From the NCBI RefSeq assembly GCF_003491325.1, contig NZ_CP022881.1:2374351-2438350 (forward strand): a stretch of 64,000 nt of DNA, given 5' to 3'. Below the pieces are notes generated by a model. The model searched no databases. It was given only the letters and a program-made list of their open reading frames with translations, and had not been told where the DNA came from. The position numbers were made by a program, and so were the translations under genes. Positions 8,366 through 20,017 of this stretch are shown piece by piece (position 1 is the first letter of the stretch; each line of letters begins with the position of its first letter). Origin of the DNA: Staphylococcus sp. M0911. GTDB lineage: Bacteria; Bacillota; Bacilli; Staphylococcales; Staphylococcaceae.

Positions 8366-9537
8366 ATTTATCAATAGATACTGAAGTAATTTTCGACGAA
8401 CGTCGAGGAAAGGATTATATCTCAGCCAATCCACCTTTTTATGATTCATCAACATTTCATCAAGACCAACTTGGTGGTAGTCCACTTTACGATTATGCAC
8501 GTAGTGGTAATCCAAACAGAGCGATTTTAGAAGAAAAATTAGCTCATCTAGAGAAAGGTAAATATGGGTTTGCATTTGCATCAGGCATTGCAGCTATTTC
8601 TGCAGTTTTACTTACATTGAAATCCGGAGACCATGTCATATTACCTGATGATGTTTATGGTGGTACATTCCGATTAACTGAAGATATTTTAAAAAGATTC
8701 AATATTGAATTTACAACTGTAGACGCGACTCAAGCAGAAAATATTAACAATGCAATTCAAACTAATACGAAACTTATATATGTAGAGACACCTTCTAATC
8801 CGTGTTTTAAAGTGACCGATATTCAAGCAGTTGCAGAGATTGCGCAAGCCAACCAATTGTTATTAGCTGTAGATAATACCTTTATGACGCCATTAGGACA
8901 ATCACCTTTAGCACTTGGTGCAGACATTGTTATTCACAGTGCAACTAAATTTTTAGGTGGACATAGTGACCTACTAGCAGGCGCAGTCATTACAAATCGC
9001 GAAGATGTGGCGGATGCGTTATATCTTATTCAAAACGGTACTGGTAACGCCCTATCTACTTATGATAGTTGGGCATTAGCTAAACATCTTAAGACTTTCC
9101 CTATTAGATTCAAACAATCTGTAGCAAATGCTGAAAAGCTTGTTTCATTCTTAAGTCAAAGAGATGAAATCGCAGAAGTGTATTACCCAGGAAATAACAA
9201 AACACACCTTAAACAAGCTAAAACAGGTGGTGCTGTCATTGGTTTCAGACTAAAAGATGAAACAAAGGCACAAGCGTTTGTAGATGCGTTAACTATTCCA
9301 TTGGTTTCAGTAAGTTTAGGTGGTGTAGAAACCATTCTATCTCATCCTGCAACGATGTCACATGCAGCGATTCCAGAAGATATTAGAAATGCGCGTGGTA
9401 TTACCTTCGGATTATTCCGATTAAGTGTAGGATTAGAAAATCCTGACGAACTTATTGCGGACATCAACTATGCTTTAAAGGAGGCATTTAATGAGTCAAT
9501 TCCTGAACAAATTACAGAACAACGTTTTAGTAGCTGA
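8362..9537 (+). CDS. metC: Cystathionine beta-lyase
   Basis: PLP enzyme that splits cystathionine into homocysteine, pyruvate and ammonia. The 391-aa protein is a paralogue of MetI with YDYARSGNPNR, AVDNTFMTP and the PLP lysine of HSATKFLGGHSD (about residue 197). It overlaps metI by 4 bp, and its 3' end overlaps metF by 47 bp in another frame, so translation is likely coupled. Confidence 0.94.
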   Translation: MNLSIDTEVIFDERRGKDYISANPPFYDSSTFHQDQLGGSPLYDYARSGNPNRAILEEKLAHLEKGKYGFAFASGIAAISAVLLTLKSGDHVILPDDVYGGTFRLTEDILKRFNIEFTTVDATQAENINNAIQTNTKLIYVETPSNPCFKVTDIQAVAEIAQANQLLLAVDNTFMTPLGQSPLALGADIVIHSATKFLGGHSDLLAGAVITNREDVADALYLIQNGTGNALSTYDSWALAKHLKTFPIRFKQSVANAEKLVSFLSQRDEIAEVYYPGNNKTHLKQAKTGGAVIGFRLKDETKAQAFVDALTIPLVSVSLGGVETILSHPATMSHAAIPEDIRNARGITFGLFRLSVGLENPDELIADINYALKEAFNESIPEQITEQRFSS

Positions 9538-11329
9538 TGGCGCAATTGGAACCATTTTTTATTCAGAAGGCCTAGATACATGCCCAGAAGCTTATAACTT
9601 AACTCATCCGGAAAAGGTCGAACGTATCCATCGATCATACATTGATGCCGGTGCTGACGTTATACAAACGAATACGTACGGCGCCAATTTTGAAAAGTTA
9701 AAAGCCTTCGGTTTAGAACATAAGGTCAAAGAAATTCATAAAGCAGCTGTTCAAATTGCTAAAAAAGCTGCCAATGAAGATACTTTCATTTTAGGAACGG
9801 TTGGAGGCTTTAGAGGTGTTAAACAAGATGACCTAAGCCTTTCAACTATCCAATATCATACTGAGCATCAAATAGATACTTTAGTTGATGAAGGTGTAGA
9901 TGCTTTATTGTTTGAAACCTATTATGACTTAGAAGAATTAAAAGGTATCGTTGTATCAACTAAAAGAAAACATCACATTCCCATAATCGCTCAATTAACC
10001 GCTTCTAACACAAATTATCTTGTAGACGGTACACCCATCAATGATGCATTAAAGCAATTAGTTGAATGTGGTGCAGATATTGTAGGACTTAATTGTCATC
10101 ATGGCCCACATCATATGCAACGTTCATTTTCACATATCGAGTTACCAGATAAAGCATTTCTATCCTGTTATCCAAATGCAAGTTTGTTAGATATTGAAAA
10201 TAGCGAATTCAAATATAGTGATAACGCACAATATTTTGGTGATGTGGCACAAGAGTTAATCAACGAAGGTGTGAGATTGATTGGTGGTTGTTGTGGTACT
10301 ACGCCAGAACATATTCGATACATTAAAACATCTGTAAAGAATTTAAGACCTGTTGTCCATAAAAACGTCATACCAATTAATAAAAAAGTCAATCGTAAAA
10401 AAGACCTGAATTCCAAACAATCATTGACTTCCAAAGTCAAACAAGGCCCTACTGTCATTGTAGAACTAGACACACCTAAACATTTAGATACTGATCAGTT
10501 TTTCAACAATATTGGCAAGCTTGATGATGCAGATATCGATGCAGTGACATTAGCAGATAATTCCTTAGCAACTGTTCGCGTAAGTAACATTGCTGCAGCA
10601 AGTATTATCAAACAACGATTTAATATTGAACCCCTCGTTCATATTACCTGTCGTGATAGAAATCTCATAGGTCTACAATCTCACCTATTAGGTCTCTCAC
10701 TCATTGGTGTTAATGAAATTTTAGCCATTACAGGTGACCCATCAAAAGTAGGTCATTTGCCTGGCGCAACCAATGTTTATGATGTTAATTCTAAAGGATT
10801 AACCGAAATTGCACTTCGCTTTAATCAAGGTATCAACACAGACGGTGATGCGCTGAAGAAACATACGAACTTTAACATCGCTGGTGCATTTGATCCTAAT
10901 GTAAGAAAACTCGATGGTGCAGTCAAACGTCTTGAGAAGAAAGTAGCAAGTGGCATGAGTTATTTCATCACTCAACCTGTATATAGTAAAGAAAAAATTA
11001 AGCAGGTGTATGAAGCAACAAAACACTTAAATACACCTTTCTTCATAGGTATTATGCCCATCGCAAGTTATAACAATGCACTATTTTTACACAATGAAGT
11101 ACCTGGCATCAAAATGTCGGAAGAGGTACTCAATCAATTCAAAGCAGTTAAAGATGATAAAGAAAAAACTAAAGAACTTAGTCTTAGACTTTCAAAGGAA
11201 CTCATCGATACGGTGCATGAATACTTTAATGGATTATACATTATTACACCTTTCCAAAAAGTCGATTATTCACTAGAACTTGCAGCGTATTCAAAATCTA
11301 TTACCACTCATAAGGAGGCAATATTATGA
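9491..11329 (+). CDS. metF: Bifunctional homocysteine S-methyltransferase / 5,10-methylenetetrahydrofolate reductase
   Basis: Fusion protein of 612 aa. Residues 1-300 form a homocysteine methyltransferase domain with the zinc ligands in GLNCHHG and [12 protein letters not shown]. After a Lys-rich linker (about 295-320), the rest is a methylenetetrahydrofolate reductase barrel ([30 protein letters not shown]). The reductase supplies methyl-folate to MetE. AAAGGAGG precedes the start inside metC, and the stop overlaps metE by 4 bp. Confidence 0.93.
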   Translation: MSQFLNKLQNNVLVADGAIGTIFYSEGLDTCPEAYNLTHPEKVERIHRSYIDAGADVIQTNTYGANFEKLKAFGLEHKVKEIHKAAVQIAKKAANEDTFILGTVGGFRGVKQDDLSLSTIQYHTEHQIDTLVDEGVDALLFETYYDLEELKGIVVSTKRKHHIPIIAQLTASNTNYLVDGTPINDALKQLVECGADIVGLNCHHGPHHMQRSFSHIELPDKAFLSCYPNASLLDIENSEFKYSDNAQYFGDVAQELINEGVRLIGGCCGTTPEHIRYIKTSVKNLRPVVHKNVIPINKKVNRKKDLNSKQSLTSKVKQGPTVIVELDTPKHLDTDQFFNNIGKLDDADIDAVTLADNSLATVRVSNIAAASIIKQRFNIEPLVHITCRDRNLIGLQSHLLGLSLIGVNEILAITGDPSKVGHLPGATNVYDVNSKGLTEIALRFNQGINTDGDALKKHTNFNIAGAFDPNVRKLDGAVKRLEKKVASGMSYFITQPVYSKEKIKQVYEATKHLNTPFFIGIMPIASYNNALFLHNEVPGIKMSEEVLNQFKAVKDDKEKTKELSLRLSKELIDTVHEYFNGLYIITPFQKVDYSLELAAYSKSITTHKEAIL

Positions 11330-13572
11330 CAACAATTAAAACTTCAAACTTAGGATTCCCAAGATTAGGTAGAAAAAGAGAATGGAAAAAGGCAATTGAG
11401 AGCTACTGGGCTCAAAAAATTGATAAAAATGAACTAGATCAAACACTTACTGACTTACACAAAGAAAACCTTTTACTACAAAAGAATTACAATCTAGACA
11501 GCGTTCCAGTAGGTGACTTCTCTTTATACGACCATATCTTAGATACATCACTACTATTCAATATTATTCCTGAACGTTTCCAAGGACGAGAAGTGAATGA
11601 TGACTTGTTATTTGATATTGCACGTGGTAATAAGCAACACGTCGCAAGTGCATTAATCAAATGGTTTAATACAAACTACCACTATATCGTGCCAGAATGG
11701 GATAATGTAGAACCTAAATTAAATCGTAATGTGTTATTAGACCGCTTTAAGTATGCACAATCTATTAATGTCAATGCACATCCAGTCATTGTAGGCCCTA
11801 TTACCTTCGTTAAATTATCAAAAGGTGGTAACCAATCGTTCGAAGAAAAAGTAAAAACATTATTGCCATTATATAAAGAAGTATTACAATCACTTGTTGA
11901 TGCAGGTGCAGAATATATTCAAATTGATGAGCCCGTGTTAGTTACGGACGAAAGTAAAAATTATGAAAATATTACTAAAGAAGCTTATGAAGAATTAACT
12001 CATACTGGATTAGGCAAACATTTAGTGATTCAAACTTATTTCGAACGCGTAAATCTTAAATTCTTAAGCTCATTACCAGTCGGCGGCTTAGGATTAGACT
12101 TCGTTCATGATCATGGCTACAACTTAGAGCAAGTTAAAGCTGGTGATTTTGATTCAAGCAAAACATTATACGCAGGTATTATCGATGGACGTAATGTTTG
12201 GGCTGCTGATATTGAAGCTAAAAAGTCATTGATTGAAACTTTACAACAATATGCTCAAAATATTGTCATCCAGCCTTCTTCATCTTTACTACACGTGCCT
12301 GTATCATTAGATGACGAAACATTAGATGAATCTATCGCTGAAGGTTTGAGCTTTGCTACTGAAAAATTAGACGAATTAGATGCTTTACGCCGTCTTTTCA
12401 ATAATAACGATAGTACGAAATATGACAACTTAAAATCTCGTTATGAACGATTCCAAAGTCAATCATTCAAAAACTTAGACTATGATTTTGATAGTGTCCG
12501 TACACACCGTCAATCACCATTCTCTGAGCGCAAACAAGCACAATACCAAAGATTAAATTTACCGGATTTACCGACTACAACGATTGGTTCATTCCCTCAA
12601 ACGAGAGAAGTTAGAAAATATCGAGCAGATTGGAAGAACCAACGTATTTCTGATGAAGCTTATAAAGAATTCTTAGAAAACGAAATTGCGCGTTGGATTA
12701 AAATTCAAGAAGAGATTGGACTTGATGTGCTCGTACATGGTGAATTCGAACGAAATGACATGGTTGAATTCTTTGGAGAAAAACTACAAGGATTCCTAGT
12801 TACTAAGTTTGGTTGGGTTCAATCATACGGTTCTCGTGCAGTAAAACCACCAGTTATTTATGGGGATGTTAAATGGACTGAACCATTAACAGTTAAGGAA
12901 ACTGTCTACGCACAAAGTTTAACTGATAAACCAGTTAAAGGTATGCTCACTGGTCCAGTCACAATTCTTAACTGGTCATTTGAACGCGTTGATATTCCAC
13001 GTACAACTGTACAAGATCAAATCGCGTTAGCAATTAATGCAGAAGTGCTAGCATTAGAAGAAAATGGTATTAAAGTCATTCAAGTAGATGAGCCAGCACT
13101 TCGTGAAGGATTACCACTACGTTCTGAGTACCATGAACAATATCTAAAAGATGCAGTTCATTCATTTAAATTAGCAACATCATCAGTCAAAGATGAAACA
13201 CAAATTCATACGCATATGTGTTATTCTCAATTTGGTCAAATTATCCATGCGATTCACGATTTAGATGCAGATGTTATTTCAATTGAAACATCTCGTAGCC
13301 ATGGTGACTTGATTAAAGACTTTGAAGATATTAACTATGACTTAGGTATCGGATTAGGGGTATATGATATCCATAGCCCTCGTATCCCTACAGAAGATGA
13401 AATTACTACTGCAATTAATCGTTCTTTACAACAAATTGATCGTTCATTATTCTGGGTGAATCCGGACTGTGGATTAAAAACACGTAAAGAAGATGAAGTT
13501 AAAGAAGCATTAACTGTATTAGTTAACGCTGTTAGAAAGAAACGCGAAGAAAATAATGCTACAACAGCATAA
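11326..13572 (+). CDS. metE: Cobalamin-independent methionine synthase
   Basis: Transfers the methyl group of 5-methyl-tetrahydropteroyltriglutamate to homocysteine, the last step of methionine synthesis. At 748 aa it is usual in length, with two barrels. The N-terminal one begins [18 protein letters not shown]. The catalytic C-terminal one carries [23 protein letters not shown] and the zinc ligands IHTHMCYS and [10 protein letters not shown]. It is the fourth gene of the operon. The B12-free enzyme needs high protein levels, which suits the tight dual control upstream. Confidence 0.96.
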   Translation: MTTIKTSNLGFPRLGRKREWKKAIESYWAQKIDKNELDQTLTDLHKENLLLQKNYNLDSVPVGDFSLYDHILDTSLLFNIIPERFQGREVNDDLLFDIARGNKQHVASALIKWFNTNYHYIVPEWDNVEPKLNRNVLLDRFKYAQSINVNAHPVIVGPITFVKLSKGGNQSFEEKVKTLLPLYKEVLQSLVDAGAEYIQIDEPVLVTDESKNYENITKEAYEELTHTGLGKHLVIQTYFERVNLKFLSSLPVGGLGLDFVHDHGYNLEQVKAGDFDSSKTLYAGIIDGRNVWAADIEAKKSLIETLQQYAQNIVIQPSSSLLHVPVSLDDETLDESIAEGLSFATEKLDELDALRRLFNNNDSTKYDNLKSRYERFQSQSFKNLDYDFDSVRTHRQSPFSERKQAQYQRLNLPDLPTTTIGSFPQTREVRKYRADWKNQRISDEAYKEFLENEIARWIKIQEEIGLDVLVHGEFERNDMVEFFGEKLQGFLVTKFGWVQSYGSRAVKPPVIYGDVKWTEPLTVKETVYAQSLTDKPVKGMLTGPVTILNWSFERVDIPRTTVQDQIALAINAEVLALEENGIKVIQVDEPALREGLPLRSEYHEQYLKDAVHSFKLATSSVKDETQIHTHMCYSQFGQIIHAIHDLDADVISIETSRSHGDLIKDFEDINYDLGIGLGVYDIHSPRIPTEDEITTAINRSLQQIDRSLFWVNPDCGLKTRKEDEVKEALTVLVNAVRKKREENNATTA

Positions 13573-13593
13573 AATAAATTGAGGATGATGCTT

Positions 13594-14337
13594 ATGTCAA
13601 ACTATCCTTTATGGGATCAATTAAATCAGTTAAAAGAATCTAAATGGGTCGATTTAACACATACTTTCGACCCTGATATTCCAAGATTCAGTGATTTTGA
13701 AAAAGGTGAAGTATCTACGTTATTCACAGTTCAAGAACATGGTTTTTATGTTCAACGATGGAATATCGTCACACAATATGGTACGCATATCGATGCTCCT
13801 ATTCATTTCGTGGAAAATCAGAGATACCTTGAAGAATTAGATTTAAAGGAATTGGTGCTACCACTGATTGTTTTAGACTTTTCACAAGAAGTTGCTCAAA
13901 ACTCAGACTTTATTGTTACACGTGAGCACCTAGAACAATGGGAATCAAAAAATGGAACGATCGAACCTGGCACATTTGTAGCTTTACGTACAGATTGGTC
14001 AAAACGTTGGCCGGACATTGAATCATTTGAAAACAAAGACGTTGAAGGTCAACAACACCTACCTGGTTGGGGATTAGATGCATTAAAGTTTCTAATTGAA
14101 GAACGTCATATCAAATCTATCGGTCATGAAACATTTGATACCGATGCATCTGTAGACATTGCAAAAAATGGTGATATCGTTGGTGAACGTTATGTCTTAG
14201 GCTAAGATACATTCCAAGTCGAACTGTTAACAAACCTAGATCAACTACCTACCCGAGGTGCGGTTATCTATGCGATAAGTCCTAAGCCTAAAGATGCACC
14301 TGGTTTCCCAGTTCGAGCATTTGCAATTAAACCTTAA
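13594..14337 (+). pseudogene. Cyclase-family hydrolase, interrupted by an in-frame stop codon
   Basis: Fifth and last gene of the met operon. The family (cyclase, kynurenine-formamidase-like) is shown by QYGTHIDAPIHF, the metal-binding HGTHxDAPxH-type motif, and by GWGLDALKFLIEE and IGHETFDTD. The ATG at 13594 is preferred because GAGG stands 9 nt before it; the frame from 13579 includes that site. The frame reads 203 residues to TAA at 14203-14205, then stays open in the same frame for 43 more residues (starting DTFQVELLTNLDQLP, ending RAFAIKP) with the look of the normal family C-terminus. This is a nonsense mutation removing about one sixth of the protein. The 5' part may still be translated. 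Confidence 0.8.
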
Positions 14338-14432
14338 TTTATTAAAAGGACATATGCATAGTGTTGATATTAAAATAAATTCGACATGACTCATTCATCT
14401 TAATATAGACAAAAGCATTCTAATATATAAAT

Positions 14433-14486
14433 AACTGCAACGGCAGCAACTTGTTTTGAATTACAAGCTTGCCGTTGCAGTTTTTA
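14433..14486 (+). terminator. Terminator of the met operon
   Basis: 12-bp perfect stem AACTGCAACGGC / GCCGTTGCAGTT (14433-14444 with 14471-14482) with T-run. The T-run overlaps the stop of a tiny gene on the other strand, so the two units share this site. Confidence 0.85.
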
Positions 14487-14567
14487 TTTCTCATTTTCTT
14501 TAAAAAATTTACTTATACTAAATAGAATAAAAATGGTTACGAAGCCGCTTATAACCATAAGTAACAA
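14484..14567 (-). CDS. 27-residue hydrophobic membrane peptide
   Basis: A tiny frame with a near-perfect ribosome-binding site AGGAGG, 7 nt before a TTG start, encoding 27 residues: a single hydrophobic helix (MLLMVISGFVTIFILF) and a charged tail (KFFKENEK). It follows the DUF6440 gene on the same strand by 33 bp, so the two are probably cotranscribed. The shape resembles short membrane peptides (type I toxins, transporter or kinase regulators, sORF proteins), but no family is recognised. The strength of the Shine-Dalgarno is the main evidence. Confidence 0.55.
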   Translation of the reverse strand: MLLMVISGFVTIFILFSISKFFKENEK

Positions 14568-14600
14568 AGTAATACCTCCTATAAAAAATTAATATGTAAA

Positions 14601-14807
14601 TTAATCATTTTTCAATGAAGTAGTATCTACTTTAGTTACATTTCCATTTTCATCTAATAATGGTGTAATACCACCACCTGTACTCACCCAAGTAGCAAGA
14701 TATTGAACGCCTGTTTCTTTATCAGTCAATACATAACAACGCATATTAGAGTCTTTTGAGACCTTTTCTACATCAAAGCGATCATCTGATTTCTTATTAT
14801 TAAACAT
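14601..14807 (-). CDS. DUF6440-type small protein
   Basis: A 68-aa soluble protein (from MFNNKKSDDRFDVEKV). The central YVLTDKETGVQYLATW and GGGITPLLDENGNV segments are typical of the small DUF6440 family, found in phages and Firmicute chromosomes. Function unknown. ATG at 14807 is 8 nt after GGAGGG; the TTG two codons earlier would be too close to it. A 27-aa membrane peptide follows on the same strand. Confidence 0.7.
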   Translation of the reverse strand: MFNNKKSDDRFDVEKVSKDSNMRCYVLTDKETGVQYLATWVSTGGGITPLLDENGNVTKVDTTSLKND

Positions 14808-14957
14808 GTACAAAGCCCTCCTTAATCATTCTCTAATTATTTATTTCACTTAACTATTATCTGAAACATCTTATTATTCAATCATCATTTTCAATTTCTT
14901 TTATTGTGAATATTAATAATAATAGAGTGGTAAATTTATTGTATGGGGGTGGAGGAT

Positions 14958-15242
14958 ATGAGTTCTAACAATATAAATGACAAAAAGACAAATAGTACAA
15001 AAATATCCCGTTACTTAAAAATGGTTAGTATAACACTGATTATAATTGGCGTACTCATTTTTATCCTTCGTATTATATTAGATAGTATTTATGGAGGGGC
15101 CCACTTAAAATCAGTAGATAATATTTTTATCCTTATTGGTCTATTACTCTCCGTGGGGGCATATACCATTGAGAAAAATTGGAAAGAAGTTACTTTCACT
15201 AGCATTTTTTTCATCATCTTCATACTACTCACATTCTTTTAA
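14958..15242 (+). CDS. Small membrane protein, unknown
   Basis: 94 aa with a polar Asn/Lys-rich N-terminus and three hydrophobic segments (about residues 22-43, 57-76, 81-94); it ends FILLTFF. No family recognised. GGGGGTGGAGG precedes ATG 14958 closely; ATG 14943 is possible but has no ribosome-binding site. Transcribed divergently from DUF6440 and closed by a terminator. Confidence 0.55.
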   Translation: MSSNNINDKKTNSTKISRYLKMVSITLIIIGVLIFILRIILDSIYGGAHLKSVDNIFILIGLLLSVGAYTIEKNWKEVTFTSIFFIIFILLTFF

Positions 15243-15249
15243 ATCAAAC

Positions 15250-15276
15250 GGCACTCTTTGATGAGTGCTTTTTTAC
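15250..15276 (+). terminator. Terminator after the small membrane gene
   Basis: GCACTC / GAGTGC stem (15251-15256 with 15263-15268) and T-run. Confidence 0.7.
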
Positions 15277-15763
15277 TTTTCAAATCAGAATATCGGCTCA
15301 TTATCGTGTTTTTATAATAAATCGTCCTCCTACATTTATTACAATCATTTGTAATAGACACTCGTGCTATTTCAGCAAACCAAGCTAAATCTTATAACTA
15401 TATTCAATGATCATAATTAAGAGATGACATGACGTAATAAACACACCCTACTAACTAGTGGGGTGTGTTCCCTATGTGATTCATCATAAATAAACATAAA
15501 AAAACAAGATTTTTTACCAAACAAACTATGGTGAGTATAACATCAAAATTATAAAATGTATATACAAATTCATTTTATTCTTAAAATAAATTCGGATTTA
15601 AATTTAGTTTTCTGAAATTGAAATTTTCAAACAATATTGTAAAAGTATAACTTACTGAATCATGTTTGTCCAATTTCTGAATCGATATTCTTCTTAAATA
15701 AGCTCACACAGTCTATAGATTTTGTTTAATTATTAATAATTTTACTCATTTATTTCTAATTCA
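15277..15763. other. AT-rich intergenic stretch
   Basis: About 490 bp without a supported gene. It contains a strong hairpin at 15439-15468 (13-bp stem with one G-U pair) without a T-run on either strand. Nothing else is recognised. Confidence 0.5.
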
Positions 15764-15800
15764 TAAAAAAACGGTTAAGGCTAATCATGCCCTAACCGTT
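15764..15800 (-). terminator. Terminator of the thiolase gene
   Basis: 12-bp stem (15789-15800 with 15770-15781, one G-U pair) followed on the minus strand by seven T. Confidence 0.85.
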
Positions 15801-15816
15801 ACTTTAGAAATTTACC

Positions 15817-17001
15817 TTAACCTTTATAATAAGATACTGCTGTCGCAATACCTTGCCCGCCACCAATGCATAATGAAGCAATACCAGATTGCTTTTCTTC
15901 ATTTAATTGATGTAACAGTGTCACTAATATACGTGCACCTGAGGCACCTATTGGATGACCTAAAGCAATAGCACCACCCTTAGTATTGACCTTTTCAGCA
16001 GGTAATTGTAATTCTTGATTTACTGCTAAAGCCTGTGATGCAAATGCTTCATTAAGTTCGAAAACATCGATATCTTCAATAGATTGATTTGTGCGTTGTA
16101 GTGCTTTTTTCACTGCGTCTACTGGACCAATACCCATAATAGATGGATCCACACCGCTAGTGCCAAAGCCGTCTAAAATAGCGATAGGTTTGATATTTAA
16201 TTCTTTAGCCTTTTCTTCAGTCATTACTAACATCATTGATGCACCATCATTAATACCTGATGCATTACCAGCTGTTACTGAGCCATTCTTTTTAAAGGCG
16301 GGTCTTAAGTGATTCAATTTATCAGCAGTTGTGCCTTTTCTAATACCTTCGTCTTCTGATACGACAATAGGATCTCCTTTACGTTGTGGTACCTCGACTG
16401 GAACGATTTCCGCATCAAAAGCACCACTATTTTGAGCGGCTTCTGCTTTTTGTTGTGATTGAGCAGCAAATTCATCTTGTGCTTCACGGCTAATACTATA
16501 TTTTTCGACTAAGTTTTCAGCCGTAATACCCATATGATAATCATTAAATACATCTGTTAATCCATCTGCTACCATACTATCAACTAACGCTTGGTTACCC
16601 ATTTTAAATCCGAAACGTGCATTCTTCATAAGCATCGGTGATTGTGACATACTTTCCATGCCACCTGCTAATACGACGTCATTGTCACCCGCTAAAATGG
16701 ATTGATACGCTAATTGAATAGATTTTAATCCTGATCCACATACTTTATTTACTGTAAACGCTGGAACAGATTCAGGTAAACCACCCTTAATTGATGCTAT
16801 GCGAGCTGGGTTTTGTCCTTGACCTGCTTGTAAAACGTTACCTAATATCACTTCATTAATTTCATTTGGATCAATTTGAGTTGTTTTTAAAATGTGTTTA
16901 ATTAAAGTAGCACCTAAATCATAGGCAGGGATATCTTTAAAAGCACCTCCAAACACGCCAATTGGTGTACGATATGCTTCAGCTAATACGATACGAGACA
17001 T
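15817..17001 (-). CDS. Acetyl-CoA C-acetyltransferase (thiolase)
   Basis: Condenses two acetyl-CoA to acetoacetyl-CoA or does the reverse. The 394-aa protein has the three thiolase active-site signatures: [11 protein letters not shown] (acyl-accepting Cys, about residue 86), GHPIGASG (His, about 350) and CIGGGQGIA (Cys, about 380). AAAGGAGAT lies 10 nt before the ATG. It is a single gene between its own terminator and a leader (17002-17240) in which no regulator site was recognised. It could serve mevalonate synthesis or fatty-acid/acetoacetate metabolism; the sequence does not decide. Confidence 0.93.
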   Translation of the reverse strand: MSRIVLAEAYRTPIGVFGGAFKDIPAYDLGATLIKHILKTTQIDPNEINEVILGNVLQAGQGQNPARIASIKGGLPESVPAFTVNKVCGSGLKSIQLAYQSILAGDNDVVLAGGMESMSQSPMLMKNARFGFKMGNQALVDSMVADGLTDVFNDYHMGITAENLVEKYSISREAQDEFAAQSQQKAEAAQNSGAFDAEIVPVEVPQRKGDPIVVSEDEGIRKGTTADKLNHLRPAFKKNGSVTAGNASGINDGASMMLVMTEEKAKELNIKPIAILDGFGTSGVDPSIMGIGPVDAVKKALQRTNQSIEDIDVFELNEAFASQALAVNQELQLPAEKVNTKGGAIALGHPIGASGARILVTLLHQLNEEKQSGIASLCIGGGQGIATAVSYYKG

Positions 17002-17240
17002 AAGTTAGCTCATCTCCTTTTAATTTATATAAAGATATACTATGTCAATTTCATTAATGAATCACGCAACTTTTTTCATCACAAAAATGCCTTGATGATC
17101 AATACATTATAATGACTAGTAATGAAAAATAGTTATTAACACGCTAGTTCACTCATTATTCATATTTTACCAAAATTCTATTCAAATTTACCACAAAGAC
17201 CATAATAAGAAACAGTTATAACTTAGTTACATATGTATAC

Positions 17241-17284
17241 ATTAAAAATGAACCACTTGAAACGATCTGATTTCAAGTGGTTCA
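17241..17284 (-). terminator. Terminator of the glucuronate operon
   Basis: 14-bp perfect stem (17249-17262 with 17271-17284), 8-nt loop, then T-rich sequence on the minus strand, 45 bp after the uidA stop. Confidence 0.85.
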
Positions 17285-17329
17285 ATACATTATCTGATTG
17301 TTTAGCTTACATTATAAACTATCTCAATA

Positions 17330-19135
17330 TTAAGATTTATAACCAAAATGAGGTATATGTTGCCAACGTTCTTTAAAGTAATGGGCAATCGCTTTTGGCT
17401 TACGATCTCGTGTGAAGATACCTTTTTTGTTACCTTGAACACGGATAATACCATTCGATGTTTCAAAGTCAGCAAAGTTCCATGTTTGTTCACCAATGAA
17501 TTGTGGATATTTATCCATAATTTCATGATTGGCTTTATAGTAATTCAGTTGATACTCTTCTGTAAACATTTGATCATCAATCGCATGTAAACCTGCAACG
17601 GTATCCGCACCATACTCTGTAAACATGATTGGCTTATTTGGTTGTCGTTTCGACCATTCGGCTAGCTCCTTATCTAATGCTTGTTTAGCACCTTCTAAAT
17701 CACCTGATTGTGTATACCAACCGTAGTATCTGTTGAGACAAAGCACATCGACTAAATCTTGAACTTCACATACATCTGGTTGTGCAGTTAATATAGTAAC
17801 GATAGTCACTGGGCGATGTTGTGGATCTTTTTCACGTGCTAAATTAACAAATGGCTCAAAGTATGCTTTAGCACCCGCTTCATTTGACGCTGGCTCATTG
17901 GCAATTGACCACATGACTACGCATGCATGATTCTTGTCTCTTGCAATCAAGTCTTCTATGACTTCTTTATGAGCTTGATGAGTGTCAATTTCTTTCCATG
18001 TATCATGTGCAATGGTGCCACCTAAGGCAACCATAAAGTTAAGGTGTATACCGACACCGGTTGTCTCATCTATCACTACAATACCTTGTTCATCTGCTAA
18101 GCGCATCATTTCTTCTGAATAGGGATAATGAGATGTTCTAAATGAATTAGCACCTATCCATTTCATCAAGTTAATGTCCATGACATTGGCTGATTCGTTT
18201 AAGCCTCGACCGTTATAATACGTATCTTCATGTTTACCAAACCCTTTGAAATAAAATGGTTTGTCATTAATTAAAAACTGTCCATCCTTCACTTCAACAG
18301 ATCGAATACCAAAACGTTCTGTGTAAACATCTACACACTCATTATCGTTAAGTAATTCTACTTTCATATGGTATAAATAGGCATCTAAAGGTTGCCACAA
18401 TATAGGATTTTGAATGGTTATATTGCCTTTAGCACCTTCGCTTTCGGCTACTGTATGATCATTTTCATCTAGAATCGTGATTTTAACTTGGTCTACCTTA
18501 TCGCCACCATTTACCATCGTTACTTCATAATGAACTATACTTTCATCAACCCCATTTAATTCTGGGTTAATTGCAATATCACTAATAAAAGTATGAGGTG
18601 TCGTGTAGATTTTTACAGGACGGTGAATGCCTGCATAATTAAAGAAGTCAAAGTTAGGTTCGTTGACAGGTATGACTGTTCCATCTTCCCGTGTTTGCTC
18701 ACTGTAATTACCCACTGGCAATGTGCTATGTGTTAATACATTGTTTACTTTCACAGTTAAGCGATGAGATCCCACCGTTGCAATATTAGAAATATCGGCT
18801 TCAAATGGTAGGAAACCACCAGAATGCGTAATGACTTCTTGGCCATCAATATATACTTTAGCATGATGTGTTACAGAACCAAATCTTAGGACAATACGTT
18901 CTCCGCTAAGTTGTTTAGGAATGACAATTGTTCTTTCATAGACGACCTCGCCTACGTGGCGTCTAATGCTCTGAATCACACCTTGATCATTATACGAACC
19001 TGGAACCGCCATCACGTCCTCTGTATCCAACGGATGACTAACATCTATTTCTTCTTGATGTTGTACTAATTTGAATTTCCATGTTCCTGACAAATCAACT
19101 AACTGTCTTGTTTCAGTTAAGATTGGATATAACAA
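17330..19135 (-). CDS. uidA: Beta-glucuronidase (GH2)
   Basis: Hydrolyses beta-D-glucuronides to glucuronate. At 601 aa it is close to E. coli UidA. The GH2 order is sugar-binding jelly roll (about 1-180), Ig-like domain (about 182-275) and catalytic barrel. The acid/base Glu is in SIANEPAS (about 412) and the nucleophile Glu in FTEYGAD (about 502). No signal peptide, so it acts on imported glucuronides. The start is TTG, 8 nt after AGGAGGG. It is the last gene of the operon kdgA-kdgK-transporter-uxaC-uxuA-uxuB-uidA, and it gives this strain the beta-glucuronidase trait used in species tests. Confidence 0.95.
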   Translation of the reverse strand: MLYPILTETRQLVDLSGTWKFKLVQHQEEIDVSHPLDTEDVMAVPGSYNDQGVIQSIRRHVGEVVYERTIVIPKQLSGERIVLRFGSVTHHAKVYIDGQEVITHSGGFLPFEADISNIATVGSHRLTVKVNNVLTHSTLPVGNYSEQTREDGTVIPVNEPNFDFFNYAGIHRPVKIYTTPHTFISDIAINPELNGVDESIVHYEVTMVNGGDKVDQVKITILDENDHTVAESEGAKGNITIQNPILWQPLDAYLYHMKVELLNDNECVDVYTERFGIRSVEVKDGQFLINDKPFYFKGFGKHEDTYYNGRGLNESANVMDINLMKWIGANSFRTSHYPYSEEMMRLADEQGIVVIDETTGVGIHLNFMVALGGTIAHDTWKEIDTHQAHKEVIEDLIARDKNHACVVMWSIANEPASNEAGAKAYFEPFVNLAREKDPQHRPVTIVTILTAQPDVCEVQDLVDVLCLNRYYGWYTQSGDLEGAKQALDKELAEWSKRQPNKPIMFTEYGADTVAGLHAIDDQMFTEEYQLNYYKANHEIMDKYPQFIGEQTWNFADFETSNGIIRVQGNKKGIFTRDRKPKAIAHYFKERWQHIPHFGYKS

Positions 19136-19153
19136 AATGTTTCCCTCCTATCA

Positions 19154-19996
19154 TTAGACACCGGAATATGCGTTAAATCCTCCATCGATTGGTAATACAA
19201 CACCATTTACAAAACTAGATGCCTGTTCATTTACTAAGAATAATAATGCCCCAATTAATTCTTCCGGTTTACCAAAGCGCTCCATAGGTGTAGCATTGAT
19301 GATTTTTCTAGAGCGTTCCGTGTAACTTCCGTCTTCGTTCAATAATAATGCTTCATTCTGTTTTGTTAGTAGAAATCCTGGTGCAATGGCATTAACTCTA
19401 ATATTTGTTTTAGAGAAATATACACTTAACCATTGTGTAAAGTTACTGATTGCCGCTTTAGCACCACTGTATCCTGGAATTTTAGTTAATGGTGTGAATG
19501 CATTCATAGATGAAATATTAATAATTGTAGCTTCATCTTTGTCTAACATATCTGTCGCAAACACTTGAGAAGGAATAAACGTACCTAAGAAGTTTAAATC
19601 CATCACAAAACCAACACTCTTTTCATCTAAATCAAAGAATGTCTTACCATCTTGCTCAAGTTCACCTTCAAAACGTTCATCATCTGTTGTGCCTTTAGGA
19701 GAGTTTCCACCAGCACCATTGATTAAAATATCTACACTGCCAAATGCATCATTAACTTCTTTTTTAACTCTTTCCATTTCAGCTTTTTTAGTTACATCGC
19801 CTAAAAACACACGTGCAGTGCCACCTGCTGCTTCTATTTTATCTACTAGACCATCTGCGTCTTCACTGATTCCAATCATTGCGACTTTAGCACCACTTTG
19901 TGCTAAAGCCATAGACATTGCACTACCAAGTACACCAGTACCTCCAGTAATCACAACGACTTTATTTGATAAATCGACATTGAAAGGCAATTCCAT
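19154..19996 (-). CDS. uxuB: SDR-type D-mannonate oxidoreductase (fructuronate reductase)
   Basis: Short-chain dehydrogenase, 280 aa, expected to reduce D-fructuronate to D-mannonate. It has the Rossmann motif TGGTGVLGSAM, NGAGG, catalytic Ser in INISSMNAF and YSGAKAA (YxxxK), and the C-terminal PIDGGFNAYSG. The Bacillus yjmF/UxuB enzyme belongs to the same SDR type rather than the E. coli long-chain type. ATG 19996 is used because AAAGGGAG lies 9 nt upstream; the earlier ATG abuts it. It lies between uxuA (21 bp) and uidA (18 bp). Confidence 0.88.
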   Translation of the reverse strand: MELPFNVDLSNKVVVITGGTGVLGSAMSMALAQSGAKVAMIGISEDADGLVDKIEAAGGTARVFLGDVTKKAEMERVKKEVNDAFGSVDILINGAGGNSPKGTTDDERFEGELEQDGKTFFDLDEKSVGFVMDLNFLGTFIPSQVFATDMLDKDEATIINISSMNAFTPLTKIPGYSGAKAAISNFTQWLSVYFSKTNIRVNAIAPGFLLTKQNEALLLNEDGSYTERSRKIINATPMERFGKPEELIGALLFLVNEQASSFVNGVVLPIDGGFNAYSGV

Positions 19997-20017
19997 AAAT
20001 TCCATCTCCCTTTAAAA

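Noticed and set aside
10168..10473. Open frame opposite metF
   Set aside because: Antisense shadow of the linker and methyltransferase domain of a clear metF.
15439..15468. Hairpin as terminator
   Set aside because: No T-run on either strand and no gene ending next to it; left as an unexplained hairpin.
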